DNA from: Leucocoprinus leucothites
Taxonomy: Eukaryota > Basidiomycota > Agaricomycetes > Agaricales > Agaricaceae
Direction of reading: 5' to 3'
Length of the DNA stretch: 64,000 bases
Assembly: GCA_013368445.1 (NCBI GenBank)
Contig: JAACJO010000026.1
Location: forward strand, 124,001-188,000
Part shown: positions 46,534-58,155 of the stretch, piece after piece
Position numbering within the stretch: position 1 is the first letter of the stretch
How the letters are laid out: the number at the start of each line of letters is the position of its first letter
The notes under the pieces: model-generated
Database searches by the model: none
Seen by the model: only the letters and a program-made list of their open reading frames with translations
What the model was told of the DNA's origin: nothing
Program-made: the position numbers and the translations under genes

Positions 46534-48735
46534 TTATCCTAGTTGTGTCGCTTTTGTTGCTTTCCCTAATCCAGCGAGAATAACATTTTGTAATGCTATA
46601 CCGTCGTCCTGGATCTGCTTCATATAGATCTCTATACACGTAGTTGAGATCTCACATACCTGATCGAGCGACCAAGTGAAACAACCACCCATACCCGCCT
46701 CTTTAGCAAACTTCGCCTTGTCGAACAAGCTCCAGGTATCGTCGTACGTGACAACGGTCATTCGGGCTTGATTGAACAAGAACTAAAAGATGGCGTGAAT
46801 ACTGGAAGTGGCCAAGATAAAACCACTAACGGGCGTATCACTACAATCGTCCCAACTCATTGTAAATCCATTCGCAGAGTCGTAGGTTCCGTCAGTTTTT
46901 TTATGCAAGACCCCACTCAAAAGTAACTGATTAAAAGAGATTTGTTGTCCCCACAGTCGGCTCAGGTCCCCTGGTGGCGCCGCTCCAGTCCTAGGAATAG
47001 GAACAGGTGGGCCTCGAGGGTGGGCACCTGGAGACGATGTCGAGCTTTGGTATGTGGGCACAGAACTTCCAGAGAGTTTTTTCGCGTTACTATGAGCAAC
47101 GTATCCGTATAGGGGTAGTCCGAGTAGTAGTTTCGAAGCCGGCATACCGGCCTTCGTCCACTGTGAGAGTGCGGCCCTTGCATTAGCCTCGGGTTGGACA
47201 CTGGTGCCACATCGGTTCTCTGCGATCGGTCAAGGTATAATCTACAAAAGGGTTGAGTGAGGGAACGGACCTAAGGGTGCATTAGGTCCTGGAGGATCTG
47301 AAGCACCGAAGACGTCATAATTCCTGTCTGAGGTTAGACAAAATATGGAGTGGCTCACTATAGTACCCACATAATGTTCACGAAATTCATGTACTTAGCG
47401 AATTCGGAGACGTTCCGCAAAGGTTTGCCGTCTGCACCTCTCCAAGGCATGTGGGTGACAGCGGCGGAGATGATCCTCGTTGAACCTACTCGAGACAGCT
47501 AAGAACTGGTAGGAAATAAATCGGAGAGCTAACCTACCAAGCACGTTGCGCAAGAGTTTGACGAGGCTCAAGAGGTTTGTTGAATCACTAGGGGAATGAG
47601 GATTCCCGGAACCAGTGTCGTTCGGATATTCCTATTGTCACTTTGAACTTAAAGCTACGCGGAACTACATGGCCCAACTCACCCAATCAATGTCGATGCC
47701 TGTAACAATCGTATGAAATCAACGCCAGTGCCGAGAAATAAAGCTCACCATCTAAGCCGAATGTATTGATGATCCCGACGATACCTTCGCAGAGCTTCGC
47801 CCTATTGGAAGGCGTAGAAACAGCTTGACTCATCCAATGGCAACCGGACCAACCTCCTGTTGGGTACATTCGATCTGAGGAGAGAACTTCAGGTACTACA
47901 CTATTTCAAAAGCTCACCCATTGATATCACGATCCTAGTTGTGTTTGTGCCAGACCGAGCCGCGGCCACTAAACGTCGTAACACGTCCTTGCTATCATTG
48001 TCCCAATCAATGCCGGCGACTCCATTTGGAGTGATGAACGCTGCAAGTATATGTTCAACACTTCTCAAATATCGTACTGGGAGATTCACCCACCGAAGAA
48101 GATGACGTCGTATTTGGAGAAGGCAATCTTCTCCGGTTCTAGCGTGTCAACAGCCCAAGTCGGATAATACGCTCCTGCGATTGCTATTCCTGACCCAGCA
48201 ATTTTAGTACCATCCTGATCAGGCTCGGACTTGATAGAGAGGGGACGAGATTGGGTAGGATCGACGGCAACGCTAGCCAGAGACCTGGATTCCATCCGAA
48301 CAATCGGGGCACGACATTCGATCTGCGGCATACCGAAAGGTGCAAATGGACCTGGAGTCAAGAACTGGACCAAGATTGGATGATCTTGGATCTCCGTAGA
48401 CTGGAGAATGCTGTGTGTATAGAGAGCGAGTCCTTCTTTCCTCTCAGTAATGAGCTCGTCGTTAACCCACGCTGAAGGAACGAGATTTGTGAGTGTATGC
48501 TTGGCGGGAAGCGAATAAGGGTCTCTTAAAGAGGTGTGTAGCGTAACAAACTGTATATATGCATCATTTGAGTAGGTATATGCACTAAATTGAAGGACAG
48601 TACCTCTGAGAAACGACGAAATACTTCGTAACGGGTTCCATTTTCTAGAGTGACCGTCAAGGCATAAAGAATGTGGGGATATGGTGCAGAAGAAGTTGTG
48701 TGCCCGGTAATACACACTTTGCTGAAGATGGGCAT
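46534..48735 (-). CDS. PX domain - GH18 chitinase fusion protein, copy 2
   Basis: Eleven exons, 567 residues: 48735-48604, 48550-48094, 48040-47918, 47874-47749, 47699-47683, 47631-47538, 47485-47371, 47323-47271, 47219-46831, 46782-46660, 46608-46534. The PX domain (1 to about 140) has FRRFSEFVTLH, LPAKHTL and ITERKEGLALYTHSIL. The GH18 domain starts at AGAYYPTWAVD. The catalytic D-G-I-D-I-D-W-E motif is complete (D279, D282, D284, E286) and is cut by an intron between W and E; the exon carrying GIDIDW is 17 nt. Later blocks match copy 1: NYDVFGAS, GLPLYGYVAH, WDDCSDTPF and FTWSLDQDDG. It has no signal peptide. It lacks three introns that copy 1 has (in the PX domain, before WDDCS and in TYDDTW). 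Its stop is only 27 bp from the velvet stop, in convergent orientation. Confidence 0.9.
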
Positions 48736-48797
48736 GGTGTCACAAGGAAGGAGAGGAAGGAGAGGAAGGAGCGCAACCAGAATGGTAGAAGCAGATG

Positions 48798-48807
48798 TTT
48801 TATATAT
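48798..48807 (-). promoter_or_regulatory. TATA box of PX-GH18 copy 2
   Basis: ATATATAAAA on the minus strand, 62 nt before the ATG at 48735. Confidence 0.5.
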
Positions 48808-49054
48808 CCGGCAGGACGATCGACACAAGCTCTGATGTCGGACAAAAGAAGAAAGAGGGTTGCTTTATCGAGCACAAGTCAGATGACAAGTCGTCATATC
48901 ATCTTTTATGTAGCATGGCGAACATACGATAGCACTAGTAATACAAAGCGAAGCTGAAGTCGAGTATATGCCCTTCAGATTCATCACCTCACCCGTAGGC
49001 GAGCATCGGAGAAGCCTAAAATGTGACCGTAGGAAGCAATTTCGACTAACATCG

Positions 49055-50937
49055 CTACCCAGACTCACTGCGATCCCGTGTTTTGGGCATCTTCTCCTCA
49101 GCCGGAGACTGGGATGTGGACATTGTGGAAGTCCCATGTGAGCTTTGCGACTGAAACTGCATCGCACTCTGAAGCTCGATATCCCGAGATCTTGACAACT
49201 CAGAACGAAGATGCCGCCGTCCGTTGAGCCTGTGAATATCGACAACGTTAGAACTTAAGCCACGCGATCTTTCGAAAGCTTTTGCTTACATCGCCAGAAC
49301 GGAGTTCGCATATACTGAGTGAAATGTTGGCCACATCAAGGAAAAGAGAACTGCATTTCACTCACGCTTGGAAGTGGAGAATGTTGCACCAATGAAGAGT
49401 AAAATGTCTGGTAACGCCGAATACTATAATCCTGTAATTCCAATAATCGTTACTTGGTCTAAAGTGAGAAATGCTCACAAGAATCATGTAAACGAGGGCA
49501 ACAATGCTGGCCAACGACATGAGATTTTGATCATGGTTTGGAAAAGGCATGAGCGCACTGACGTTGTTAGAAGACCAGAGCTTATGAAGAATATGATGAT
49601 CTTGGATAGCACCACATTACTAGTAGGCTGGATGCCTTTAATTCTGATCTTGCTCTTGTGCAGTACCACGCACATTCCAACAGTGATCCCGATATCGACA
49701 ATACAGGTGACACCGAAGTCGAAGTAGAGGACCCACTAATGCTTCGGCATAAATTGAATTTCGCTAGTGATATTCGACTCGACCTCACCTTTGCTCCAGA
49801 AGCAAAGTCTAGAAGAAAATTTGCTCGTTGCCTGCGAATAACGTCAACCGGGCGACTCCTGAGAAGAAAGAACCTACAATTCAAACAGAAATACTGAAGA
49901 GAGGACTGGATCAGGAAGTTGCTCATTGAACACTTGAAACTGGCACTAACCGACCACGGCAGCTAGGCCAGCGAGTAAGCTTTCAGGTGGTACTATTCCA
50001 GTGAGTAGACACTTACCCAATGCCAGGAACCCTGCTACTACTGTTAAGAGCTGAGGAGAGAGATGTAAGTAGTTATCGCAACATGGGAATAAACACTACT
50101 GTACCTTGACCAATGCGTTCGTGAATGGTCCAAAATCAACGCTTTTTCGCGTAACTGTTCCTCATGAATCAAGAAGTAAGAACAGAGTGGCCACAAAGGA
50201 CCCACATAGATATATCCGAGATAAGTAAATCCTACCCCTAGGGTAAATACGTCGAGTTCGATCACAATGGAAATAAGTAGCCCACCCTTGCACAAAAAGT
50301 AAGATGAAAACCTGATCAAAATAAATCCGTGTTGCCGACAATAGACCCCAGTCGGGACTCACATGCAAGTAACCAACGCCCTATTGGCTGGAGTGTCAGT
50401 GTTGGTGGAACTCGGAGTCCTAAAGCATACCTACCTTGATACTCCTTGAACGGATCGGAATACGTTGATCAATTCCATATCTCCAAGGAGACGATATAAC
50501 TCACCATAGAACTCGTGCCTGCGTGACATCATCTCCAATACCTTTCACCAACCAGGACCACATCATGTGTATTGATAAGGCGGAGTGCAGCGAGTCCACC
50601 AGACTGGTCGAGCCATCAACATTAAGTGGGAGTTTCATAAGTACGGTACAGAGGCTGATTACCAGACCAATGCGACCTAGGGTATCAGTCGTTATGTGTC
50701 TGACTGGATACTCATGTGGACAATACTCACAGTTGCCTTCAGCACTATACCATCCTCCGGGTAGATCTTGTAGTATTGGTAGACTTGGGAGATAGTGATC
50801 CCATAGAGCCTAGCGGGAATGGCTGAGTTATTGAAAATGCACAATGATACATCCGCGACGTACACGCAGCCACCCACAAAGGTGAAAAACGCCGCTCCTA
50901 ACGTCTTGCTCACTTCATCCGAGAGGTCCACAACCAT
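49055..50937 (-). CDS. DUF6534-like seven-helix membrane protein, copy 2
   Basis: Start ATG at 50937 (MVVDLSDEVSKTLGAAFFTF, helix 1) then, across a GTACGT donor, VLYGITISQVYQYYKIYPED (helix 2). The third helix region reads LPLNVDGSTSLVDSLHSALS followed by IHMMWSWLV. The C-terminal part has VYANSVLAM joined to LNGRRHLRSELSRSRDIELQ, the classic NS-LATLN-R end of the family, then a Ser/Thr/Glu-rich tail ending at 49055-49057. The middle exons (about 49.3-50.4 kb) are present as hydrophobic stretches but not resolved base by base. Function unknown; family members are integral membrane proteins abundant in basidiomycetes. It differs more from the other two copies, lacking the YSPYYSPLEA and RRSS tail. 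Confidence 0.7.
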
Positions 50938-52315
50938 GGCGATGTGGGGGAACGATGGACGTATAACGAAACCGTTGTCAGAGACAATTCCTATTCATAT
51001 ATCAGAAGGCCCCAGGCCTATCCGGCATACAGCAGTACCTCACTGCCAAAGACAGCGAAAGATCCCGTTTAGTAAGTGATACTGTGATGAACACATGCTT
51101 CTTGGCCTAGCCATGTTTGTCATCCGTGAGATGAATCAACGTATGGGGGCAACTATTGTCGGTCGCTGATGTGCGTTTCCCCGCTAAGCTGTGCAAACTT
51201 TGACCTCTTTCGCCACCCGATTGCACAGCCTGTTATTACACTGAAAGAAATACCAGACAGTAAGTATTCGCTTTGTTCTACTGTGGTGGAGGGGGATCCG
51301 TGGGTAAAGACCTCTCATACCTGATAATTGATTGATGCGATGTGATCTGCTGGTGACGGTAGCGTCCTAAGTACGCCTGTGGGGCGGAACCTTGGGATAA
51401 CTCTGTGTGTCTGGCACTGAGAATTGTGTATCATCCGAAGATCGTACGCAGTACTGCGATGCTTCAAGGAGGCCCCCAGATCCTCGAAGATTTGAAAAGC
51501 AGAAAGGGCGTCTTGTGGTTTTGAAAAGCTTTCTCTGTGCTGGTCTAAATGAGCCAATCAGGCTTCGTGCCCACTGCCCATTTGAGCAGTCACCTGTCAA
51601 GCGTGACGCGTGATGATGACTCGTGGGAAGTAAATGCCGGACCGGCTTACGAGGCGGGTATGACCGAACGGCTATCAAGTGCGGAAAATCAAACCTCAGT
51701 TGTACCCTAGATAATGCCAGAAAAATAAAAATAAAAATTCTGGGTGTAAATTCTGAGTGATTTGTGAATCCACTGATAAGTGCTATACCCTCAAATTATT
51801 GCTAGTGCGGTTGAAGTCCGTGGTAAGATGTCTTGGAGTGTGGCCGAGTTCAGAGGGCAGATACAGTTGAACCAGACGAGGCTAACTGGCACCTCGCCAT
51901 CACTCACGCTCAAAATGGTTTCTCGTGTATCGCACAAGTTGCCCAGGAAATACTTACCAGCATAGCCGAACTCGATCAAACTACATAAGCAACTAAACAT
52001 ATATGCACCCTTTTTGGCTGTGCAGTACAATGCACTATGAAGACACTCTTGACTATTTACTGACTACCTTCAGTCGTGGATTTCTCTCGCTTCTATGAAC
52101 GTGGTTACCATGCAAGATCATAGCTGCTCTGCCTCACGATTTCAAGTAACTTGAATAAGGCCCGATAAGTAAATACCACAAAATACCCAAAACCGAAACA
52201 AGAGTGCTGGGATGCACACTGGATATTCTGATTCTATACAGACTGTACCTTGTTCAGTGTGCACTTATCTCAGAGCAACCGTGGAGTTTTGCTCGCGGGT
52301 GTAAGCCAGTGTATA
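50938..52315. other. Gene-poor spacer
   Basis: Promoter side of DUF6534-like copy 2, then sequence with no recognised gene. An imperfect palindrome (CCAGAAAAATAAAAATAAAA ... TTCTGG) lies at about 51718-51743. Confidence 0.4.
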
Positions 52316-52483
52316 TGGTGCGGGACACCTAGACGCCGCTACTTTGGTGCAAGTGCCAATTGGGCTGAGACTTGCACCAAAAATAAATAAAAATAAAAAT
52401 ACGTAGGTGTCTTGAGATAGAATATATCATTTATCTATGGCCTTTCGGGATGCTGGTGACAACGAGAGAATGAAGGGCCGTAG

Positions 52484-52777
52484 ATGCCTAGCAAACCATG
52501 TTGTTATGTACCTCAAAGTTTTCACTCACACCATACTACCAGGCAGCCAAAAGAACCACTATCAGGACAAAGCTGGAGGCTAGTATGCTCAAACATTCGG
52601 AATCTTTCACAGGCTGTCAGTAACCTGCTCGCCTTAGACTCTGAGATCGAACTCTGGGACGACATATCTTGCACGCCATATAACCGTGAAGAAACCTTAT
52701 GGAGGCCTGAGGATGGAGCTAATTATGTGGTTGAGACTGATGGACCTTGGACGGGTTTGGAATTACCTGATGAATAG
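52484..52777 (+). CDS. Small open frame inside the TIR element, unrecognised
   Basis: Ninety-seven codons from ATG to TAG. The second half is acidic with DSEIELWDDISCTPYNREET and DGANYVVETDGPW. No family recognised; it may be chance or a remnant of a captured gene. It lies fully within the 814-bp element. Confidence 0.2.
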   Translation: MPSKPCCYVPQSFHSHHTTRQPKEPLSGQSWRLVCSNIRNLSQAVSNLLALDSEIELWDDISCTPYNREETLWRPEDGANYVVETDGPWTGLELPDE

Positions 52778-52869
52778 AATGATGAGTTGGAAGTCCCGGG
52801 TCATCAAATGAGATGATGCCTCTTGAGGCTCTTCCTTCAGTCGGTGTCATCCTCAGTCACCTCGAAACG

Positions 52870-52890
52870 CATTAGATTAGATTAGATTAT
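52870..52890 (+). repeat. Short tandem repeat (ATTAG)n
   Basis: About four units of a 5-bp repeat, ATTAGATTAGATTAGATTA, within the TIR element. Confidence 0.6.
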
Positions 52891-53129
52891 TACTAATATT
52901 CTTCTTTTGGAAGTACCTTCCATATATGGATGACATGATGTCATTGTGCCAATTCCTGCCGACGTCGAAAGAATATCTCCATCAATTTTGGGCCAAAAAA
53001 AAAGTTGTCTGTACAATGTATTCAGATGAAAGAGAAGAGTGTTTTCTACAGAGGGATAAGGAAATGGGTGAAATTTGCGGACGGCATTTCGTTTGCACCA
53101 AAGTAGCGGTGTTTAGGTGTCCCGCACCA

Positions 53130-55641
53130 TAGAGTCTTCGGATCTGGAACTGAGTTGAATGCCAATGCCGTCAGACTCGAGGGTTTGATTACTTGTTCCG
53201 TCCTTTGTGGCCAATGACGCTGGCCCGAGAATATCGTCGGCTGAAAGTGTCTCTGCATAGCGGAGTACAGATTTGCTTAACTTTGGACAGGGCCACCCTG
53301 CATAGTCGTAGTGTTGAAGGGATTCGATGCTGGGGCGAACACGGTGATATTGGAGGGAAAAAGAGCAGAGTACAAAAATGTAGACTGCGAGTATATATAC
53401 ATGATACCATAGAAACAATAAATAAAATTCAGACTCAGAATAATTCACGAGGATAATCCTCGGGTTGCCATTCTAACACGTAGTACTTATCTGGTGAAGT
53501 AAAACCACTGTGATACCAGTATCTAGTAGTACTACTAGATCTCACAGCAGCTCAGAGCTACAAAAGTCGCTCTGACGAACGCCAACTTTCCTCACCTGGA
53601 ATGTGGTCTTAACTTAGGTAAAGACTCGCTCAGTTGAATACCGACGCCGCTGAGATCGAGACACTAATTGTCGATCATACCTCTCAGTACATCTTCTCAT
53701 TTGGAAATAAAAGCAGAATTATTTCTTTATTGACTCGTCTGACAACAGGAGCTTGAACATGGTCGAATATCAAAAAAAAATTGTAACAGCACGATCTCTG
53801 ATAGCTTTGAGCTCTGTCGATGACGATGGCGAGTGTGACATTGAGCGACTTCCCGTAGGAATCTGAATAGGTTTAGTACTTCCATATTTTTTTGAAATCG
53901 GTGTCTAAGCTTGTCTGGACCACCCTTGTAGCCACAGGTGCAGATCCACCACAAGATGATGCTATTATTCCTCAGGGATTTGATACCAGTCTAGTAGCTA
54001 CTCAGATCACCGAACAAGCTGCTCTCTCAGAACGGGAAAGCCGCGTCTGGATTCAGCTATATTGTATTTAGCAGCTGAGCCAAAACCTCAACTTCTTGAC
54101 TTCTTGAGACACCTCGAGAGACGATATCTGCATTTGGCTGTGATACTGGGAATCACCGACAGTCAACAACATCACTATTGAAATGGCCCGGGGCGGTGGA
54201 CGCGTTGGAACTCGGCATGGATTAGTAAGGCTGCCGTCTCTACTGACTGCCCGCCCGTACATGTACAGTACAAGAGACCACTTACTGCACCAATATTCCA
54301 CAGCTATGGCTTGTAGTCTGCCCCAAGTTGGTCACCCTCCAAGTCCCATTTCCCTTCTTTATATCCTTCCTCGCTACTTCCCTCTCTGTTCACTTGAGCC
54401 CTTCACCAGTTGGCTCCAAGCTCAAAATAGGGTAGCCATAAAGCTTACAGAAGCAGGGACCAAGGTACGGATCAGAATTCGATATCGGAGGAAGCAGGGC
54501 TGCTCCCTGTTAATTCGTTACTATCATTGCTGTAAATATGGGTGATTCAGATTTGTGCTCTTCAAAATCAAACTCGGTCTCGAAAGAACTATTTGGATAC
54601 TATATAACTGGCTTGTCTGTTTGCCAAGCAGTGCTCATGGCGGAGTTGTAGAGACATACATCGACAGTATGTTTCTATGTATAGGTCTTCACATTTCATG
54701 AACGTGCCAGCTGAGTTCTTCCGAAGAACCCGGGCACTAGTCCCTTCCGACAGGGCTGTGTCTCGGAACCATTCGAGTCGAATCCTCCATCCATTAGCTT
54801 GGCAATCTGAGTGACGATGGTAAGATACTCAAGGATTATGCATGGATAGTTTAATCTTATTCTTATTGTTGTTTAAAAATTTCAAGTTTGTTCAGTGACA
54901 GGACAAGTTGATAAGATAAGTTGAAAGGGTTAACGACATCAGCAAAACGTCATGTTGCTTTTTTAGGGCTTCCCTCGGCTTCCCTCTTTTTGGCTTTCCA
55001 AAAGCCCGTTCCAAGTCAAACGTCGCCAAGCCATGTTCATGGTTTTTTTGTGCCTTGTCATAAGCCGCCAGGTACGTTAAGCTGCTCAAAAGGGTCATCA
55101 GTAGGGTGTAAATCAGCGCGCTTTCCGTATGCTTGGACCGAGCTTGAACGACTTGATGACTTACATGGCTTCTCTCAAGCTGCTCCAGGTCACGGCTATG
55201 GCAAACACCGAAAGCTCGCGTTGCCTTTTGCTGACGGCACTGCATGCATTGTAAAATCGTCCATGATCCTGTTGCTTAATCCGGCCCTACGATCTCATCA
55301 ACTTCATCTCTGAGAGTGCTTAACCATTAGCAGTATTTGCACGATTTCAGAAGACGCACTAAGTACTTGCCAAGGCTCGGAATACATGAGTGTTCTCTCA
55401 AGAACCTCCCTGACCTTCTTCGGGCTTGAGCGCTGATTTCGTGGGGCCTGTTCCGAGTCTATTCATTCCAACACTTCTATCTTGCCATGCATCGGCAAGC
55501 CGATCAATTTCCGGTCTGGCACACATACCGACCCGAGACTGATCCCACACATCGGATACATATATAATGCTTCTTGGGAAGAAGAAACCTTGTTGGCAGC
55601 CCGAATATTGACTCCATCCCCTTACGAGTCGCAACGGGCCT
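53130..55641. other. 2.5-kb gene-poor region with palindromic repeats
   Basis: No gene recognised on either strand. A perfect 20-bp palindrome lies at 53521-53540. The sequence before it (TGATACCAGT at 53511-53520) recurs at 53981-53990, followed again by a CTAGTAG motif. This looks like repeat debris. Confidence 0.45.
53521..53540. repeat. 20-bp perfect palindrome
   Basis: ATCTAGTAGTACTACTAGAT equals its own reverse complement. TGTGA and TCACA further out extend a possible hairpin. Confidence 0.7.
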
Positions 55642-57866
55642 ATGGCAGGACACGATGGAGAAGCCCTTGCAGCACCCTTCATTGGGTTTACTGTTGGGAC
55701 AGCGTATGTCTACCTCTCAGACACACCGTACACTCTCCTGAATAGACTGCAGACTTTTTGGTATCACGTTAACCCAAGGGTACCGATACTTTCTACGATA
55801 TCCGAGAGACCCACTGTTGTGTAAGATCAAGGTACGGTCATAGTATCATCCATCCACATATCGCCTGCTCAGACAGCTTCAGGTAATGGCGGTCTGGTGT
55901 GTTCATCCACCAATTGGTACCTCGTATCCTCGCCTGACTTCAGTCATCTTGAATTAGCGTTCTTGACCTTTTACACTTCGTGTTCTCTGCGGACATGATG
56001 TACACGTTCTTAATCTTAAATTTCGGTTCTGCAGAAGCCTCGACAAGAAATATATGGTAAGTGCGATTTATTTAATTTTCTATGTATCTGGCACTTAATC
56101 TACTACGTCTCTCCTAGGAGCTTGAAGGTAGTAGTATTGTCGATAGTATGGTCAAGCCAAAGCTGACCCAGCATATCCCCTGCCCTTAGGCTTTGGGAAC
56201 GACTCAAGTAAGAGGCATTGTACCCTTGTTCGCTGCTTCTCCTGATTGACCGATGTCGGCGGTATACATCAGGCGGTATTGATCATTCTTGTGCAAATGT
56301 GAGTTCAAATGGCCATATTTAGAGGAAAGGAAATCATCGTGCTCGTCTTCATTGATCTGCTGCACAAATAGCATATATCTCAGACGCATACAAACCCGTG
56401 CGTTGGCGGCTTCAACGTGAAATCGTAAACACGCAACTAATTTGCTCGCGTTCAGTCTCCAGTATACCTGCATTCCATAGCGATACCTTTATTCGGTCCA
56501 TGCAGGTGCGAACGTTGGGTAGAAGCTAACTACAGATGTAGGACTCATCCCAACTGCTTTCGTAGGCTACGCTATGGGTCGTTGGTTTGATTGCCGTAGG
56601 CAAGTAGTTCCATGCCATTTCTCCTGCAGTATCTAATTCCATATTACAGGGTTCGGCGTCGGTATGAGTGTGATCCATGCTATCAGAATAGAACCCTAAG
56701 CTAATTTGGTCCAAAAAACCAGGTTTCTGCTACGAGTTGTGAGTGGTCATAACTCTTAGAAAGTTCCATCTCATTTCGTGTATAGGCAAAGATTGGACGC
56801 TATTCTTAGTTTTGTTGGTAATTCCGAAGTGCGTTCTCAGCTGTGCTTCTGCTCACAATTCTGACTTCTTCAGTGGATTATTTATATGGGATTTGGCGCT
56901 ACGACCACCATCGACATCATCATTACTGCTATGATGTGTTTCGTACTATACAAGACTCGAATGGACATCGGAGGTCGCCGGAGTGATAGACTCTTCCGCA
57001 GCTTGGCCACTTATGTTGTAGCTACCGGCATATTGACGAGGTGGGTTCACTGGTTCTCCTACTAAGCGCCTGTTACTATCGTTGACCGGTGGTCCGGAAG
57101 TGCCGTTTCGCTTCTGGTTATCATCTTAGTGAGTGTTCTTGCAAGTCGCTAGCTGCCATGGACTGAAATTTGTCCTTCAGTATGTTGCGCGTCCGAACAG
57201 CCTTTTCTACATTGCTGTCACTTTCTCGGCACCTAGATGTAAGTGTTTTTCTTTTCATTAGCCTAGGCAATTCATTCAACCATTCTTAGTGTATACCAAC
57301 TCCGTCTTTGTCATGTAAGCTCCTTTATGCTGAAAGGTTTGTCCCCTCTGATGATTCCACAGGCTGGATAACTTTCGTCGGTACCTTAGCGTCGACGTTG
57401 TGGATGATCTTGAAGATTTCGAAGCAACGAGTAGGGTTGTCTTTGGAGGACTTACGCCGGTATCACCAATGCGCGCACGAGCTACAAGGAGCAAAACGAC
57501 GAATATTGACACGTCTCTCGCGAAAGGAACAAGCCGGGGCCAAAGGCTGGGTTTGACAGCAGGCGGCTTAGATTCAGAGTCTTCCGATGGAGATGTTGAA
57601 GCACAGGATAAGGGATTTTTACTTAGGAAAGAGGACGTTGGGCCGTACTCCCCGTACTATAGCCCACTTGAAGCGCGGAAGAAGGTGAACGTTATGTTTG
57701 GGATGCAAGAGCCAGAGGAAATTGGTGGTGGAAGCTGGATTGATTTCTGGAAAGGTCAGTCATCAGTATACTTCCGCAGCACTAAGCTAATCTGCTGTGG
57801 TTCGGTTCTTCAGTTCAAAGGAGATTGTGGTTAAGCTGGCCTGTCGACCGACGATCATCATTATGA
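55642..57866 (+). CDS. DUF6534-like seven-helix membrane protein, copy 3
   Basis: Resolved exons: 55642-55703, 55753-55831, 55883-55896 (14 nt), 55958-56056, 56118-56127 (10 nt), 56190-56207 (18 nt), 56273-56298, 56372 on; the middle (56.42-56.86 kb) is unresolved. Helices read GEALAAPFIGFTVGT, ALFGITLTQGYRYFLRYP, VLDLLHFVFSADMMYTFLIL, ALGTTQAVLIILVQIIYL and VGLIPTAFVGYAM. The domain core is YMGFGATTTIDIIITAMMCF, then RRSDRLFRSLATYVVATGIL, YVARPNSLFYIAVTF and YTNSVFVM. The cytosolic tail has YSPYYSPLEARKKVN and ends RRLWLSWPVDRRSSL at 57866. The 10-, 14- and 18-nt exons are at the same places as in the copy at 36826-39007. Membrane protein of unknown role. Confidence 0.75.
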
Positions 57867-58155
57867 GTATCGTGATATCTCGATTTCTTTGAATTACTTT
57901 TGTAGCCTGACGTTACATTTTTCCCGACGCCCGTTTCAATCAATGCATACAAATGCAAAAACTCCTGAAAGGCAGCATTCCTGACATAGCGAACCAGTGG
58001 ATTTCACCACAGCTTCAATAACAACATATCACCAACTGATTTTGAGTACAGTATGTAAATAGCAAGCAGACAGAGTAATGAGACGAGATCAATGTTGGGC
58101 TGATGTTAGCACGGTGACCAGAACGTGAGAAACATAGACTTTATCATTGACCTCG

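Larger units (their letters stand above)
52316..53129. mobile_element. 814-bp element with terminal inverted repeats, TA-flanked (MITE-like)
   Basis: The first 37 bp (TGGTGCGGGACACC ... TTTGGTGCAA) match the reverse complement of the last 37 bp at 35 of 37 positions by eye. Both ends are flanked by TA (52314-52315 and 53130-53131), as expected for a TA target duplication of a Tc1/mariner-type element. A 12-bp inverted repeat (TTTGGTGCAAGT at 52343-52354, ACTTGCACCAAA at 52370-52381) lies just inside the left end. No transposase is visible; a 97-codon open frame (52484-52777) has no recognised motif. Probably a non-autonomous DNA transposon. Confidence 0.75.

Noticed and set aside
49368..49897. 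Plus-strand open frames over the DUF6534-like copy 2
   Set aside because: They overlap the minus-strand membrane gene and show no family motif.
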